Assembly: GCA_001790315.1 (NCBI GenBank)
Contig: MGCE01000177.1
Coordinates: forward strand, 1-13,162
DNA from: Candidatus Rokubacteria bacterium RIFCSPLOWO2_02_FULL_72_37
Lineage (GTDB): Bacteria > Methylomirabilota > Methylomirabilia > Rokubacteriales > CSP1-6
Direction: 5' to 3'
Length of the DNA stretch: 13,162 bases
The number at the start of each line of letters is the position of its first letter. Positions within the stretch are counted from its first letter, which is position 1. The notes under the pieces are model-generated. The model ran no database searches. It was given only the letters and a program-made list of their open reading frames with translations, and was not told where the DNA came from. The position numbers and the translations under genes are program-made. Positions 1 through 7,339 of the stretch are shown here, piece after piece.

Positions 1-186
1 GTTCCCGACCCGGATCTGTTGATCCGCACGAGCGGCGAGATGCGCGTGTCCAATTTCCTGCTGTGGCAGATCGCGTACACGGAGCTCCTCGTAACTTCGA
101 AGCTGTGGCCCGACTTCAGTGCCGCCGACCTCTATCGCGCTGTCGCCGAGTTCCAGGGGCGCACGCGCCGTTTCGGTGGCGTGTGA
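1..186 (+). CDS. uppS: Isoprenyl (undecaprenyl) diphosphate synthase, C-terminal part
   Basis: This is the last 61 codons of a cis-prenyltransferase; the 5' part lies outside the window. The family condenses isopentenyl diphosphate units onto farnesyl diphosphate to give undecaprenyl diphosphate, the lipid carrier for peptidoglycan and other envelope polymers. Read in frame 1 from base 1, the peptide starts VPDPDLLIRTSGE and continues with RVSNFLLWQIAYTEL, which is the family signature near the C-terminus with the conserved Arg, Glu, Arg and Ser that bind isopentenyl diphosphate and metal. It then shows LWPDF and ends in RRFGGV before TGA at 184-186, the usual family ending. It is followed after 34 bases by cdsA, the standard bacterial neighbour. 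The only uncertainty is exact product chain length, which cannot be judged from this fragment. Confidence 0.96.
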   Translation, partial: VPDPDLLIRTSGEMRVSNFLLWQIAYTELLVTSKLWPDFSAADLYRAVAEFQGRTRRFGGV

Positions 187-220
187 GGGCCGGTGGGTGC
201 GTGACGTGGACGTCCTGACG

Positions 221-1051
221 ATGACGACGTTGCGCGAGGGCACCCTGGTCCGTTCCGGGTTCCGGACGCGCGCCGCGACCGCGATCGTGTCGGTGCCGCC
301 GTTCCTCTGGATCGTCGCATGGGCCCCGTCGTGGGTCTTCGACGCGCTGATGCTGCTCCTCGCCGGGGCTGCCTCGTGGGAGCTCGGGCGGGTCTTCGAG
401 CGCGCCGGACGCCCGACGCACCGTTGGCTGGGAATCGTCTTGGGTGTCGCGGTCACCGCGTCGTTCCGCACGGCGGAGGGCCCGGTCCCCGTGTTGGCGA
501 TCGCGGTGCTCGTCGTTCTCAGCGCGCCGATCTGGACGGGGCGCGCCCCGTCCGCGGACCCCGCGGCGCTCGCGCTGCTGGGCCTCACCTACGTGAGCTG
601 GCTCCTGGGCCACGGGCTCCTGCTCCATCAGCTCCCGGACGGCCCGGCGCTCGTCCTGGTCCTCGTCGGCGTCACGTGGATCGGGGAGTCGGTCGCCTAC
701 GTCGTCGGCTCGGCCATCGGCCGGCATCGGCTCGCGCCCGTGATCAGTCCACAAAAGACCGTGGAGGGGGCGGTGGCGCAGCTCCTCGCCTCGACCGCGG
801 CGGCGCTCGCGCTGGCGCCGTGGCTGCTCCCCGAGTGGCCGCGGGCCGCGAGCGTCGCGGCCGGCGCGCTGCTCGGTGTGGTCGGCCAGATCGGCGATCT
901 CGCGGAATCGGTGATCAAGCGCAGCGCGGGGGCCAAGGACACGGGCGGCCTCGTGCCGGGCCACGGCGGCATCCTCGATCGGCTCGACAGTCTGCTGTTC
1001 AATGCGCCGGCCCTCTTCTACTTCGTGACCTGGACGGGCATCGGCTCATGA
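221..1051 (+). CDS. cdsA: Phosphatidate cytidylyltransferase (CDP-diacylglycerol synthase)
   Basis: A 276-residue polytopic membrane enzyme that converts phosphatidic acid and CTP to CDP-diacylglycerol, the branch-point precursor of phosphatidylglycerol and phosphatidylethanolamine. Most of its length is hydrophobic Ala/Leu/Val segments, as expected for about eight membrane helices. The family signature lies at about residues 230-256: S-V-I-K-R, then KDTGG, then PGHGGILDRLD. Upstream is the SPQKTVEG motif. The usual Asp of the preceding D-(S/T)-x-A-Y motif reads Glu here (E156, GESVAY). Length is close to the E. coli enzyme (285). The start is uncertain: ATG 221 was chosen because it follows the uppS stop and leaves a short N-terminus before the first helix. 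In-frame GTG codons at 176, 197 and 206 and TTG at 230 are alternatives, and none has a clear ribosome binding site. The stop overlaps the dxr start (ATGA, 1048-1051). Confidence 0.93.
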   Translation: MTTLREGTLVRSGFRTRAATAIVSVPPFLWIVAWAPSWVFDALMLLLAGAASWELGRVFERAGRPTHRWLGIVLGVAVTASFRTAEGPVPVLAIAVLVVLSAPIWTGRAPSADPAALALLGLTYVSWLLGHGLLLHQLPDGPALVLVLVGVTWIGESVAYVVGSAIGRHRLAPVISPQKTVEGAVAQLLASTAAALALAPWLLPEWPRAASVAAGALLGVVGQIGDLAESVIKRSAGAKDTGGLVPGHGGILDRLDSLLFNAPALFYFVTWTGIGS

Positions 1052-2223
1052 AGCGGATCACGCTGCTCGGCGCCACCGGCTCGATCGGGCTGCGCACGCT
1101 CGAGCTGGTCTCGAGCTTTCCGGAGGAATTCGAGGTCGCCGGGCTGGCGGCGCGCGGCTCCAACGTCGAGCTGATCGCGGACCTGTGCCGGAAGTACGCC
1201 CCACGCGCTGTCGCGTTGCTGGATCCCTCGGCGGTGGAGCGGCTCGCGGCGATCCTGCCCGCGCCGCGACCGGAGCTGCTGACCGGGCCCGCCGGCCTGG
1301 CGGCCGTCGCCCGTGACGTCGACGCCGACATCGTCGTCTCGGCGCTCGTCGGAGCCGCGGGGCTCCTGCCCACGATGGCGGCGGTCCGAGCGGGGCGCAC
1401 CGTGGCGCTCGCCAACAAGGAGACGCTGGTCATGGCGGGCGGTCTCATGACGGCCGCGGCCCGCGACCGAGGAGTCACGCTGCTCCCAGTCGATTCGGAG
1501 CACAGCGCGGTCTTCCAGTGTCTCCAGGGGCACAATCGCGGGGACGTGCACCGCATCCTCCTGACGGCGTCGGGTGGCCCGTTCCGCGAGACGCCGAGGG
1601 CGCAGCTCGCCGGCGTGACCGTCGAGGATGCGCTGAAGCACCCGACGTGGAAGATGGGGGCGAAGATCACGATCGACTCGGCCACGCTCATGAACAAGGG
1701 ACTCGAGATCATCGAGGCGCGCTGGCTGTTCGACCTGGGGCCCGACCAGGTGCAGGTCGTCATCCATCCGCAATCGATCGTCCACTCGATGGTCGAGTAC
1801 ATCGACGGATCCGTGATCGCGCAGCTTGGGGTCGCTGACATGGGGGTGCCGATCCTCTACGCACTCACGTATCCGGAGCGCCGGCCCGCGCCGGCGGCCC
1901 GTCTCGACCTCACGCGCGTCGGCCAGCTCACGTTCTTCGAGCCGGACACGGACAAGTTCCCATGCCTCCGACTCGCGCGGGCGACCCTCGGGCGCGGTGG
2001 TGCCGCACCGGTGGTGCTCAACGCCGCCAATGAGGTCGCCGTCGCCGCCTTCCTCGAGCGGAGGATCGGGTTCACCGACATCGCCGAGCTGATCGAACGC
2101 GCGCTGGGCGCCAGTCGGTCCGGCGACCCGGCGTCGATCGAGGAGTGTGTGGCGCTCGACGTCGAGACGCGCCGGAGGGTGTCCGAGGCGATCAGCCTGC
2201 GGGGCGCGGGGCGCCGCCCGTGA
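1048..2223 (+). CDS. dxr: 1-deoxy-D-xylulose 5-phosphate reductoisomerase
   Basis: A 391-residue cytosolic enzyme of the MEP pathway. It rearranges and reduces 1-deoxy-D-xylulose 5-phosphate to 2-C-methyl-D-erythritol 4-phosphate using NADPH and a divalent metal, and is the fosmidomycin target. The N-terminal NADPH-binding loop GATGSIG is at residues 8-14. The metal ligands are in PVDSEHSA (D149, E151) and in NKGLEIIEA (E220), with spacing as in the E. coli enzyme. Further family blocks are LANKETLVMAG, TASGGPFR, HPTWKMG and VIHPQSIVHSMVEY (substrate loop), and the C-terminal helical domain has NAANEVAVAAFL. The gene starts with ATG overlapping the cdsA stop by four bases and ends in a GTGA overlap with rseP, so the three are very probably translationally coupled. 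Length is normal for the family (about 390-400). A longer upstream reading frame continues into cdsA but is out of frame with it and is not coding. Confidence 0.98.
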   Translation: MKRITLLGATGSIGLRTLELVSSFPEEFEVAGLAARGSNVELIADLCRKYAPRAVALLDPSAVERLAAILPAPRPELLTGPAGLAAVARDVDADIVVSALVGAAGLLPTMAAVRAGRTVALANKETLVMAGGLMTAAARDRGVTLLPVDSEHSAVFQCLQGHNRGDVHRILLTASGGPFRETPRAQLAGVTVEDALKHPTWKMGAKITIDSATLMNKGLEIIEARWLFDLGPDQVQVVIHPQSIVHSMVEYIDGSVIAQLGVADMGVPILYALTYPERRPAPAARLDLTRVGQLTFFEPDTDKFPCLRLARATLGRGGAAPVVLNAANEVAVAAFLERRIGFTDIAELIERALGASRSGDPASIEECVALDVETRRRVSEAISLRGAGRRP

Positions 2224-3587
2224 CGACGCTCATCTCGTTCGTCGTGGTCATCGGCGTCCTGATCATGATTCACGAGTTCGGCCACTTCCTGGTCGCTCGC
2301 TTGTGCGGCGTGGGAGTCGAGCGCTTCTCGATCGGCTTCGGCCCGGTGCTTCTCCGCTGGCGCGGAAAGGAAACCGAGTACTGTCTGTCGGCGGTGCCGA
2401 TGGGCGGCTACGTGAAGATGCTCGGAGAGGAGAGTCCGCTCGAGGGGAGTGACGGCGCGGCCGCTTTCGACCCGCAGAAGTCGTTCGCGTTCAAACCCCT
2501 CTGGGCCCGCTTCCTGATCGTGTTCGCCGGCCCCGGCATGAACTTCGTGCTCGCCGCGATCATCTTCACCATCGCGCTCGCCACCCTGGGGCGCCCGGTG
2601 TGGCCGCCCCTGATCGGCCGCGTCGCCGAGGACGGCCCGGCCGCCGCGGCGGGACTGCAGACGGCGGACATGGTGGTGTCCGTGGACGGCGGGAAGGTCG
2701 CCTACTGGGAGGATCTCGAGCAGGCGATCGCCGAGTCCCGCGGCCGGACGCTCGCCCTGACCGTGCGGCGCGACGGCGTCGAGCGGCCCCTTTCCGTCAC
2801 GCCCCGCCGCACGGTGGTCCGCGATCCGATTTTCCGCGAGGCGCGTGAGGCGTGGGAGATCGGCGCCAGCGCCCAACTCACGCCGCAGATCGGTTCGGTG
2901 ACGCCGGGCGCGCCCGCCGAGAAGGCGGGACTGCGCGTCGGCGACCTTGTGCGCGCGGTCGCCGGACAGCCGGTCTACTCACCGGACGAGATGATGCAGA
3001 CGATCCAGCGGCGCGCCCATCAGACCTTCGACATGACCGTGGAACGTGACGGCAGGCCACTCGCGATCGCCGTGACCGCAGCCGGCGTCAGGGAGCGCGG
3101 CCCGAGCGGCCAGGAGATGGAGATCGGGCGCATCGGTGTGGGGATCGTGACCAAGGTCGTGCGCTACGAAACCTACACTCCCCTCGCGGCCGTATGGTAC
3201 GGCATCGTGAAGACGTGGGACATGACCGCGCTGACCGCCAAGGGGCTCTGGAAGATCGTCTCGCGGCAGATCGATTCGTCGAACATCGGCGGTCCGATCC
3301 AGATCGCCGCCGAAGCCGGGCGGCAGGCGAAGGAGGGCGTGGCCTCGCTGGCGCTGTTCACGGCGATCATCAGTGTGAACCTGGCGCTCCTCAACCTCTT
3401 GCCGGTGCCCATGCTCGACGGCGGCCATCTGTTCTTCTTCGTCATCGAGGCGATCATGGGGCGCCCCCTGTCGCTCAGGAAGCGGGAGGCGGCCCAGCAG
3501 TTCGGGTTCGTCCTGTTGATGCTCCTGATGGTCTACGCTCTCTACAATGACCTCGTGCGGATCGACGCCTTCAAGATCTTCAGATAG
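2220..3587 (+). CDS. rseP: RseP/RasP-type site-2 intramembrane zinc metalloprotease
   Basis: A 455-residue inner-membrane M50 protease. Homologues cut membrane-anchored anti-sigma factors (RseA in E. coli, RsiW in Bacillus) and leftover signal peptides. The first membrane helix carries the zinc motif HEFGH at residues 18-22. The third ligand is in LLPVPMLDGGH (D400, close to D402 of E. coli), inside a late membrane segment. A GxxxN-type loop (FAGPGMNFVLA) lies near residue 105. Two PDZ domains are visible, at about 132-200 (VAEDGPAAAAGL...) and 224-290 (VTPGAPAEKAGL...), matching the tandem-PDZ architecture of proteobacterial RseP rather than the single-PDZ RasP. GTG 2220 was chosen because it overlaps the dxr stop and leaves just enough residues to begin the first helix. 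No sigma/anti-sigma pair is present in the window, so the substrate is unknown. Confidence 0.95.
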   Translation: MTTLISFVVVIGVLIMIHEFGHFLVARLCGVGVERFSIGFGPVLLRWRGKETEYCLSAVPMGGYVKMLGEESPLEGSDGAAAFDPQKSFAFKPLWARFLIVFAGPGMNFVLAAIIFTIALATLGRPVWPPLIGRVAEDGPAAAAGLQTADMVVSVDGGKVAYWEDLEQAIAESRGRTLALTVRRDGVERPLSVTPRRTVVRDPIFREAREAWEIGASAQLTPQIGSVTPGAPAEKAGLRVGDLVRAVAGQPVYSPDEMMQTIQRRAHQTFDMTVERDGRPLAIAVTAAGVRERGPSGQEMEIGRIGVGIVTKVVRYETYTPLAAVWYGIVKTWDMTALTAKGLWKIVSRQIDSSNIGGPIQIAAEAGRQAKEGVASLALFTAIISVNLALLNLLPVPMLDGGHLFFFVIEAIMGRPLSLRKREAAQQFGFVLLMLLMVYALYNDLVRIDAFKIFR

Positions 3588-3595
3588 GACGAACG

Positions 3596-4690
3596 ATGAT
3601 CACACGACGGAAGACGCGACAGATCCGGCTCGGGACCCTCACGGTGGGCGGCGACGCCCCGATCACCGTCCAGTCGATGACCAAGACCGATACGCGCGAC
3701 GTCGCGGCGACGCTCCTGGAGATCTGGTCGCTCGAAGCCGCGGGGTGCGACATCGTCCGCTGCGCGGTCCCGGTACGGGAGGCCGCCGAGAAGCTCGGGG
3801 AGATCAAGCGGCAGATCCGCATCCCGCTGGTCGCCGACATCCACTTCAATTACAAGCTCGCGCTGCTCGCGCTGGAGCACGGCGTGGACGGACTGCGCTT
3901 GAACCCGGGCAACATCGGCGGCAAGCAGTTCGTGATGGAGGTCGTCAGCGCTGCGAAGGATCGACAGGTGCCGATCCGGATCGGCGTCAACGCGGGCTCC
4001 CTCGAGAAGGACCTGCTGGCGAAGCACGATGGGCCCAGCCCGGAGGGGATGGTGGAATCCGCCCTCCGCCACATCCGTATCCTGGAAGACTGTGGCTATC
4101 CGGAGCTGAAGGTGTCGCTGAAGGCCTCCGACCCGCGCATGATGATCGAGGCGTACCGGATGCTCGCCGACCAGGTGGACTACCCGTTCCACCTCGGCGT
4201 CACCGAGGCTGGCACTCCCGGCGTCGGCACGATCAAGTCGGCCGTGGGGCTGGGTGCGCTGCTCTCCGAGGGCATCGGCGACACGATCCGTGTGTCGCTG
4301 TCGGCCGACCCGACGGAGGAGGTGCGCGTCGGCATCGACATCCTCAAATCGCTCGGCCTGCGCACGGGGGGCCTGACGTTCGTGTCGTGCCCGTCGTGCG
4401 GGCGCGCCGACGTGGACCTCGTCAAGCTCGCCAAGCAGGTGGAGGACGAGTTTCGGGGGCTCAACGAGGAGATCCACATCGCGGTTATGGGGTGCGAGGT
4501 CAATGGGCCGGGCGAGGCGCGTGCCGCGGACATCGGCGTCGCCGGGGGCCGCGGCATCGGGCTCATCTTCAAGAACGGCGAGGTCATCCGCAAGGTGCCC
4601 GAGGGGGAGATCGTGCAGGCGATGCGCGAGGAGGTGGACCGCTACCTCGCCGAGCGCCGCGCCGCGCAGGCGGGCACTGTCGAGCGCTGA
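3596..4690 (+). CDS. ispG: 4-hydroxy-3-methylbut-2-en-1-yl diphosphate synthase (IspG/GcpE)
   Basis: A 364-residue [4Fe-4S] enzyme of the MEP pathway that reductively opens methylerythritol cyclodiphosphate to HMBPP, using two electrons from ferredoxin or flavodoxin. The N-terminal TIM-barrel part begins with the family block ITVQSMTKTDTRDV and contains VADIHFNYKLAL and LRLNPGNIG. The C-terminal cluster domain has SCPSCGR (C265, C268) and MGCEVNGPGEA (C300, E307). These are the three Cys and one Glu cluster ligands, with exactly the E. coli spacing (32 and 7). This is the short two-domain bacterial form, without the extra central domain of the plant type. A ribosome binding site AGGA (3586-3589) lies six bases before the ATG, eight bases after the rseP stop. 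The final A of its TGA is the first base of the ferredoxin ATG. Confidence 0.98.
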   Translation: MITRRKTRQIRLGTLTVGGDAPITVQSMTKTDTRDVAATLLEIWSLEAAGCDIVRCAVPVREAAEKLGEIKRQIRIPLVADIHFNYKLALLALEHGVDGLRLNPGNIGGKQFVMEVVSAAKDRQVPIRIGVNAGSLEKDLLAKHDGPSPEGMVESALRHIRILEDCGYPELKVSLKASDPRMMIEAYRMLADQVDYPFHLGVTEAGTPGVGTIKSAVGLGALLSEGIGDTIRVSLSADPTEEVRVGIDILKSLGLRTGGLTFVSCPSCGRADVDLVKLAKQVEDEFRGLNEEIHIAVMGCEVNGPGEARAADIGVAGGRGIGLIFKNGEVIRKVPEGEIVQAMREEVDRYLAERRAAQAGTVER

Positions 4691-5022
4691 TGGGCCAGTA
4701 TCGGACGCACGTCTTCGTCTGCACGTCGGGCGAGACCTGCCCGACCCAGGGCGACGTCGAGGCCTTCGTGAAGGAGCTCCGCGGCGAGTCCGCGCGGGCC
4801 GGCCTGAAGGCCGACGTCCGCATCAACAAGGCGGGCTGCTTCTCGCAGTGTGGCTGGGGGCCGATGCTGGTCGTCTATCCCGACGATGTCTGGTACTGCG
4901 GCGTGCAGGCCTCGGACCTCGGCGAGATCTTCCGCTCGCACATCGTCGGCGGCACGCCGGTCGAGCGCCTCCGCTATCGCCCGGGGGTCCGGGGGGCGAA
5001 CAAGAAGAAGGACGCGCGGTAA
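4690..5022 (+). CDS. Thioredoxin-like [2Fe-2S] ferredoxin
   Basis: A 110-residue soluble protein of the thioredoxin-like (Aquifex/Shethna-type) ferredoxin group. It opens with a strand HVFVCTSGETCPTQG, giving C11 and C17, and later has KAGCFSQCGWGP (C50, C54), the C-x3-C pair typical of the second half of the cluster site. It then shows MLVVYPDDVWYCGV, the closing strands of the fold, and C70 is an extra cysteine. The first pair is C-x5-C instead of the longer C-x10-12-C spacing of the classic Aquifex protein. The last ten residues are basic (KKK). The start is fixed by the TGATG junction with ispG. The location directly after a ferredoxin- or flavodoxin-dependent enzyme suggests that it donates electrons to IspG; this is inference. 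It could instead have a general redox or Fe-S role. Confidence 0.85.
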   Translation: MGQYRTHVFVCTSGETCPTQGDVEAFVKELRGESARAGLKADVRINKAGCFSQCGWGPMLVVYPDDVWYCGVQASDLGEIFRSHIVGGTPVERLRYRPGVRGANKKKDAR

Positions 5023-5024
5023 CG

Positions 5025-6731
5025 GTGCGGCGCTCCAGGTCCCTCGTTCCCACGCTCCGGGAAGATCCTGCCGACGCCGAGGCGCTCTCCCACCGCCTGA
5101 TGGTCCGCGCCGGCCTCGTGCGGCAGCTCGCCGCGGGCGTGTACGTCTATCTGCCGCTGGGCCAGCGCGTGCTCGACAAGATCAACGCGATCATCCGGGA
5201 GGAGATGAACGCGATCGGCGGGCAGGAGATCATGATGCCCGTCATCCAACCGGCCGAGATCTGGCGCGAGTCGGGACGCTGGGACGCGATCGGCGGCGAG
5301 ATGTTCCGGCTCAAGGACCGCAACGGGCGTGATCTGTGCCTCGGCATGACGCACGAGGAGGTCGTCGCCTGGCTCGCCGCGCGCGAGATCCGCTCCTACC
5401 GCGATCTCCCGCAGATCTGGTACCAGATCCAGACCAAGGAGCGGGATGAGGCCCGGCCGCGCTCGGGGCTCCTGCGCACCCGCGAGTTCCTGATGAAGGA
5501 CTCGTACACGCTCGACCCCGATACCGACGCGCTCGACCGCTCGTACGCCGCGCACGAGGGCGCGTACCGCCGGATCTTCGACCGCTGCGGGCTCCGGTAC
5601 CACGTCGTGCAGTCGGATCCCGGCATGATGGGCGGGCTCGGCTCGCACGAATTCATGGCGCCGAGCGCTGCGGGCGAGGACGAGATCGCCATCTGCCGAA
5701 ACCCGGCTTGCGGGTACGCCGCCAACGTGGAGATGGCGAAGGGAGTGCCGTCGCCGCCCGTGTTCCCGGCATGGACGCGCGAGGAGATCGCGACCCCGAA
5801 CGTCCGCACGATCGCGGAGGTCTCGGCGCTTCTCGGCATCGACCAGCGGCTCGCGGTCAAGTCGCTGCTCTACGTGGCGCCGAAGGCCGGGCCCGTGCTC
5901 GCGCTCGTCCGGGGCGACCATGCGCTGCACGAGAAGAAGCTCGCGCGGGCGCTCGGCGAGGAGTTCCGGCCGGCGCACCCCGACGAGGTGCGTGCGATCC
6001 TGGGGGCGCCCGTCGGCTCGGTCGGCCCCGTGGGCGCGCGCGTGCTGGTGCTCGCCGACGAGGTGCTCCGGGAGGGCACCTACATCACGGGCGCGAACCG
6101 CGAGGGCTTCCACCTGAAGGGGGTGGCGGCCGGCCGCGACTTCGAGTGCCGCTTCGTGGACCTGCACACCGTCGCCGCCGGCGAGGCCTGCGCGCGCTGC
6201 GGGGAATCGCTCGATGTCGAGCGCGTCATCGAGATCGGCAACATCTTCAAGCTCGGCACGAAGTACTCGGTGCCCCTCAAGGCCATGTATCTCGACGAGG
6301 CCGGTCGGGAGCAGCCGATCGTCATGGGGAGCTACGGCATCGGCCCCGCCCGCATCGCCGCGGGCGCGGTCGAGCAGGGCAGCGACGCCGACGGCATCGT
6401 CTGGCCGTGGGCGATCGCCCCGTACCACGTCTACGTCGTGATCGTGGCGATGAAGGACGCGGCGCAGGTCGCGGCCGCCGAAGCGATCTACGGCGCTTGC
6501 AGGCGGCACGGGCTCGAGGCGATCCTCGACGACCGCGACGAGCGGCCAGGGGTGAAGTTCAAGGACGCGGACCTGCTCGGTATCCCCGTGCGCGTGACCG
6601 TCGGCAACGCTCTCGTCAAGGAGGGCGTGGTGGAGGTCCGTTCCCGGAAGACCCGGGAAGAGATCCGGCTGCCGCAGGATGGGGTCGTCGACGCCGTCCG
6701 CGCGATCCGGAGCCGGGAAGCCCAGCCCTAG
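5025..6731 (+). CDS. proS: Prolyl-tRNA synthetase, bacterial type with editing domain
   Basis: A 568-residue class II synthetase (E. coli 572) that charges tRNA(Pro). The N-terminus RRSRSLVPTLREDPADAE aligns with the E. coli start and supports GTG 5025, two bases after the ferredoxin stop, with AAGGA at 5008-5012 upstream. Motif 1 (PVIQPAEIWRESGRW), motif 2 (RDEARPRSGLLRTREFLMKD) and motif 3 (MGSYGIGPARIAAGAVEQ) are all visible. The inserted Ala-tRNA(Pro) editing domain spans roughly residues 225-400 and keeps the key lysine (K279, in AVKSLLYV). Cys pairs flank the insertion (CRNPAC and CARC), as in many non-enterobacterial enzymes. The C-terminal anticodon-binding domain includes LDDRDERPGVKFKDADL. 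It is probably the last gene of the upstream operon, because a hairpin with a U-tract follows at 6790-6815. Confidence 0.97.
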   Translation: MRRSRSLVPTLREDPADAEALSHRLMVRAGLVRQLAAGVYVYLPLGQRVLDKINAIIREEMNAIGGQEIMMPVIQPAEIWRESGRWDAIGGEMFRLKDRNGRDLCLGMTHEEVVAWLAAREIRSYRDLPQIWYQIQTKERDEARPRSGLLRTREFLMKDSYTLDPDTDALDRSYAAHEGAYRRIFDRCGLRYHVVQSDPGMMGGLGSHEFMAPSAAGEDEIAICRNPACGYAANVEMAKGVPSPPVFPAWTREEIATPNVRTIAEVSALLGIDQRLAVKSLLYVAPKAGPVLALVRGDHALHEKKLARALGEEFRPAHPDEVRAILGAPVGSVGPVGARVLVLADEVLREGTYITGANREGFHLKGVAAGRDFECRFVDLHTVAAGEACARCGESLDVERVIEIGNIFKLGTKYSVPLKAMYLDEAGREQPIVMGSYGIGPARIAAGAVEQGSDADGIVWPWAIAPYHVYVVIVAMKDAAQVAAAEAIYGACRRHGLEAILDDRDERPGVKFKDADLLGIPVRVTVGNALVKEGVVEVRSRKTREEIRLPQDGVVDAVRAIRSREAQP

Positions 6732-6756
6732 CGACCCGCGCACCGCCTGCTGAGCC

Positions 6757-6785
6757 TTGCCTCTGCGGGCGATACGTGCTAAATT
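6757..6785 (+). promoter_or_regulatory. Sigma70-type extended -10 promoter for the rimP-nusA-infB operon
   Basis: The -35 box TTGCCT (6757-6762) and the -10 box TAAATT (6780-6785) are separated by exactly 17 bases, and TGC directly before the -10 box makes an extended -10. This short AT-rich element stands out in a window of about 70% GC and sits in the only substantial intergenic gap. The expected transcription start is about 6791-6793. This is a visual match to consensus, not a measured start. Confidence 0.7.
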
Positions 6786-6789
6786 CTTG

Positions 6790-6815
6790 AAAAAGTGGGC
6801 GTTGCCCGCTTTTTT
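6790..6815 (+). terminator. Rho-independent terminator/attenuator-like hairpin in the rimP leader
   Basis: An 11-pair stem is formed by AAAAAGTGGGC (6790-6800) and GCCCGCTTTTT (6804-6814), with a GTT loop and one T-G wobble, and is followed by a T-run and another T-rich stretch to 6822. It follows the proS stop by 58 bases, so it can end proS transcripts. It also begins at the predicted +1 of the rimP promoter, as in the rimP leader attenuator described upstream of rimP-nusA in gammaproteobacteria. Because its A-arm is matched to the T-arm, it could also act on antisense transcripts. Confidence 0.75.
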
Positions 6816-6847
6816 GGTTTTTCGGGGCGCGCGAGGGGCACGGCCGG

Positions 6848-7315
6848 ATGGACGAGGCAGAGCAGGTCGCCGCGATCGAAGAGGTGGTGCTTCCCATCGT
6901 CCGCGACCATGGGCTCCAGCTCGTGGACCTCGAGTGGCGTGCCGTGCGGCCCCGCGCCGCGCTTCGGCTGTTCGTCGACAAGCCGGGCGGTGTCGCGATC
7001 GCCGATTGCGAGCGTCTCTCGCGCGAGATCGGCGACGCGATCGATGCGGCGGCGGTGATCGACGAGGCGTACGACCTCGAGGTCTCCTCGCCGGGCCTGG
7101 ACCGGCAGCTCCGGAGGGAGCGCGAGTTCCGCTGGGCCGTCGGCAAGCGGGTGCGTTGTTGGCAGGCCGGCGGGCGCGAAATTCGGGGGCGGCTGGTGGC
7201 GGTCGAGTCGGGCTGGCTCGTCCTGGAGGGCGATGGTGGCGAGGTGCGCCTCGACCGCGCGACAGTGACGAAGGCACGTCTGGAGGCGGACGTTCCTTGG
7301 CCGCGCAAGGCGTAG
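6848..7315 (+). CDS. rimP: Ribosome maturation factor RimP
   Basis: A 155-residue cytosolic protein that binds the 30S subunit during assembly and helps S12 and other late proteins to join. The N-terminal alpha/beta domain reads VVLPIVRDHGLQLVDLEW, followed by LRLFVDKPGGVAIADCERLS. It ends in the family signature YDLEVSSPGLDRQLR at about residues 76-90, and is followed by the SH3-like C-terminal domain (VGKRVRCW...IRGRLVAVE). Length is typical (about 150-160). The ATG is supported by GAGGGG nine bases upstream. It is the first gene after the promoter/hairpin and stands 24 bases before nusA, the near-universal arrangement. Confidence 0.96.
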   Translation: MDEAEQVAAIEEVVLPIVRDHGLQLVDLEWRAVRPRAALRLFVDKPGGVAIADCERLSREIGDAIDAAAVIDEAYDLEVSSPGLDRQLRREREFRWAVGKRVRCWQAGGREIRGRLVAVESGWLVLEGDGGEVRLDRATVTKARLEADVPWPRKA

Positions 7316-7339
7316 AATCTGGCGGGGACGCGAGAGGTC

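Larger units (their letters stand above)
6732..6847 (+). other. Intergenic region between proS and rimP
   Basis: This is the only non-coding gap longer than about 35 bases. It holds the promoter (6757-6785), the hairpin (6790-6815), and a purine-rich ribosome binding site GAGGGG (6833-6838) nine bases before the rimP ATG. I see no tRNA here; in E. coli a tRNA-Met gene precedes rimP, but nothing like a cloverleaf is present in these 116 bases. Confidence 0.8.

Noticed and set aside
319..1047. Possible N-terminal extension of dxr reaching into cdsA
   Set aside because: The extension is Arg/Gly/Ala-rich and out of frame with cdsA. The Dxr N-terminus with the GATGSIG loop begins exactly at ATG 1048.
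4974..7277. Very long open frame on the minus strand (767 codons)
   Set aside because: It lies opposite proS and rimP, is Arg/Pro/His-rich with no recognisable domain, and arises from high GC at third codon positions. The + strand genes here have unmistakable motifs.
7290..7318. TAGAAT at 7313-7318 as a -10 box before nusA
   Set aside because: No acceptable -35 box at 16-18 bases, and it coincides with the rimP stop codon; a chance match is more likely.
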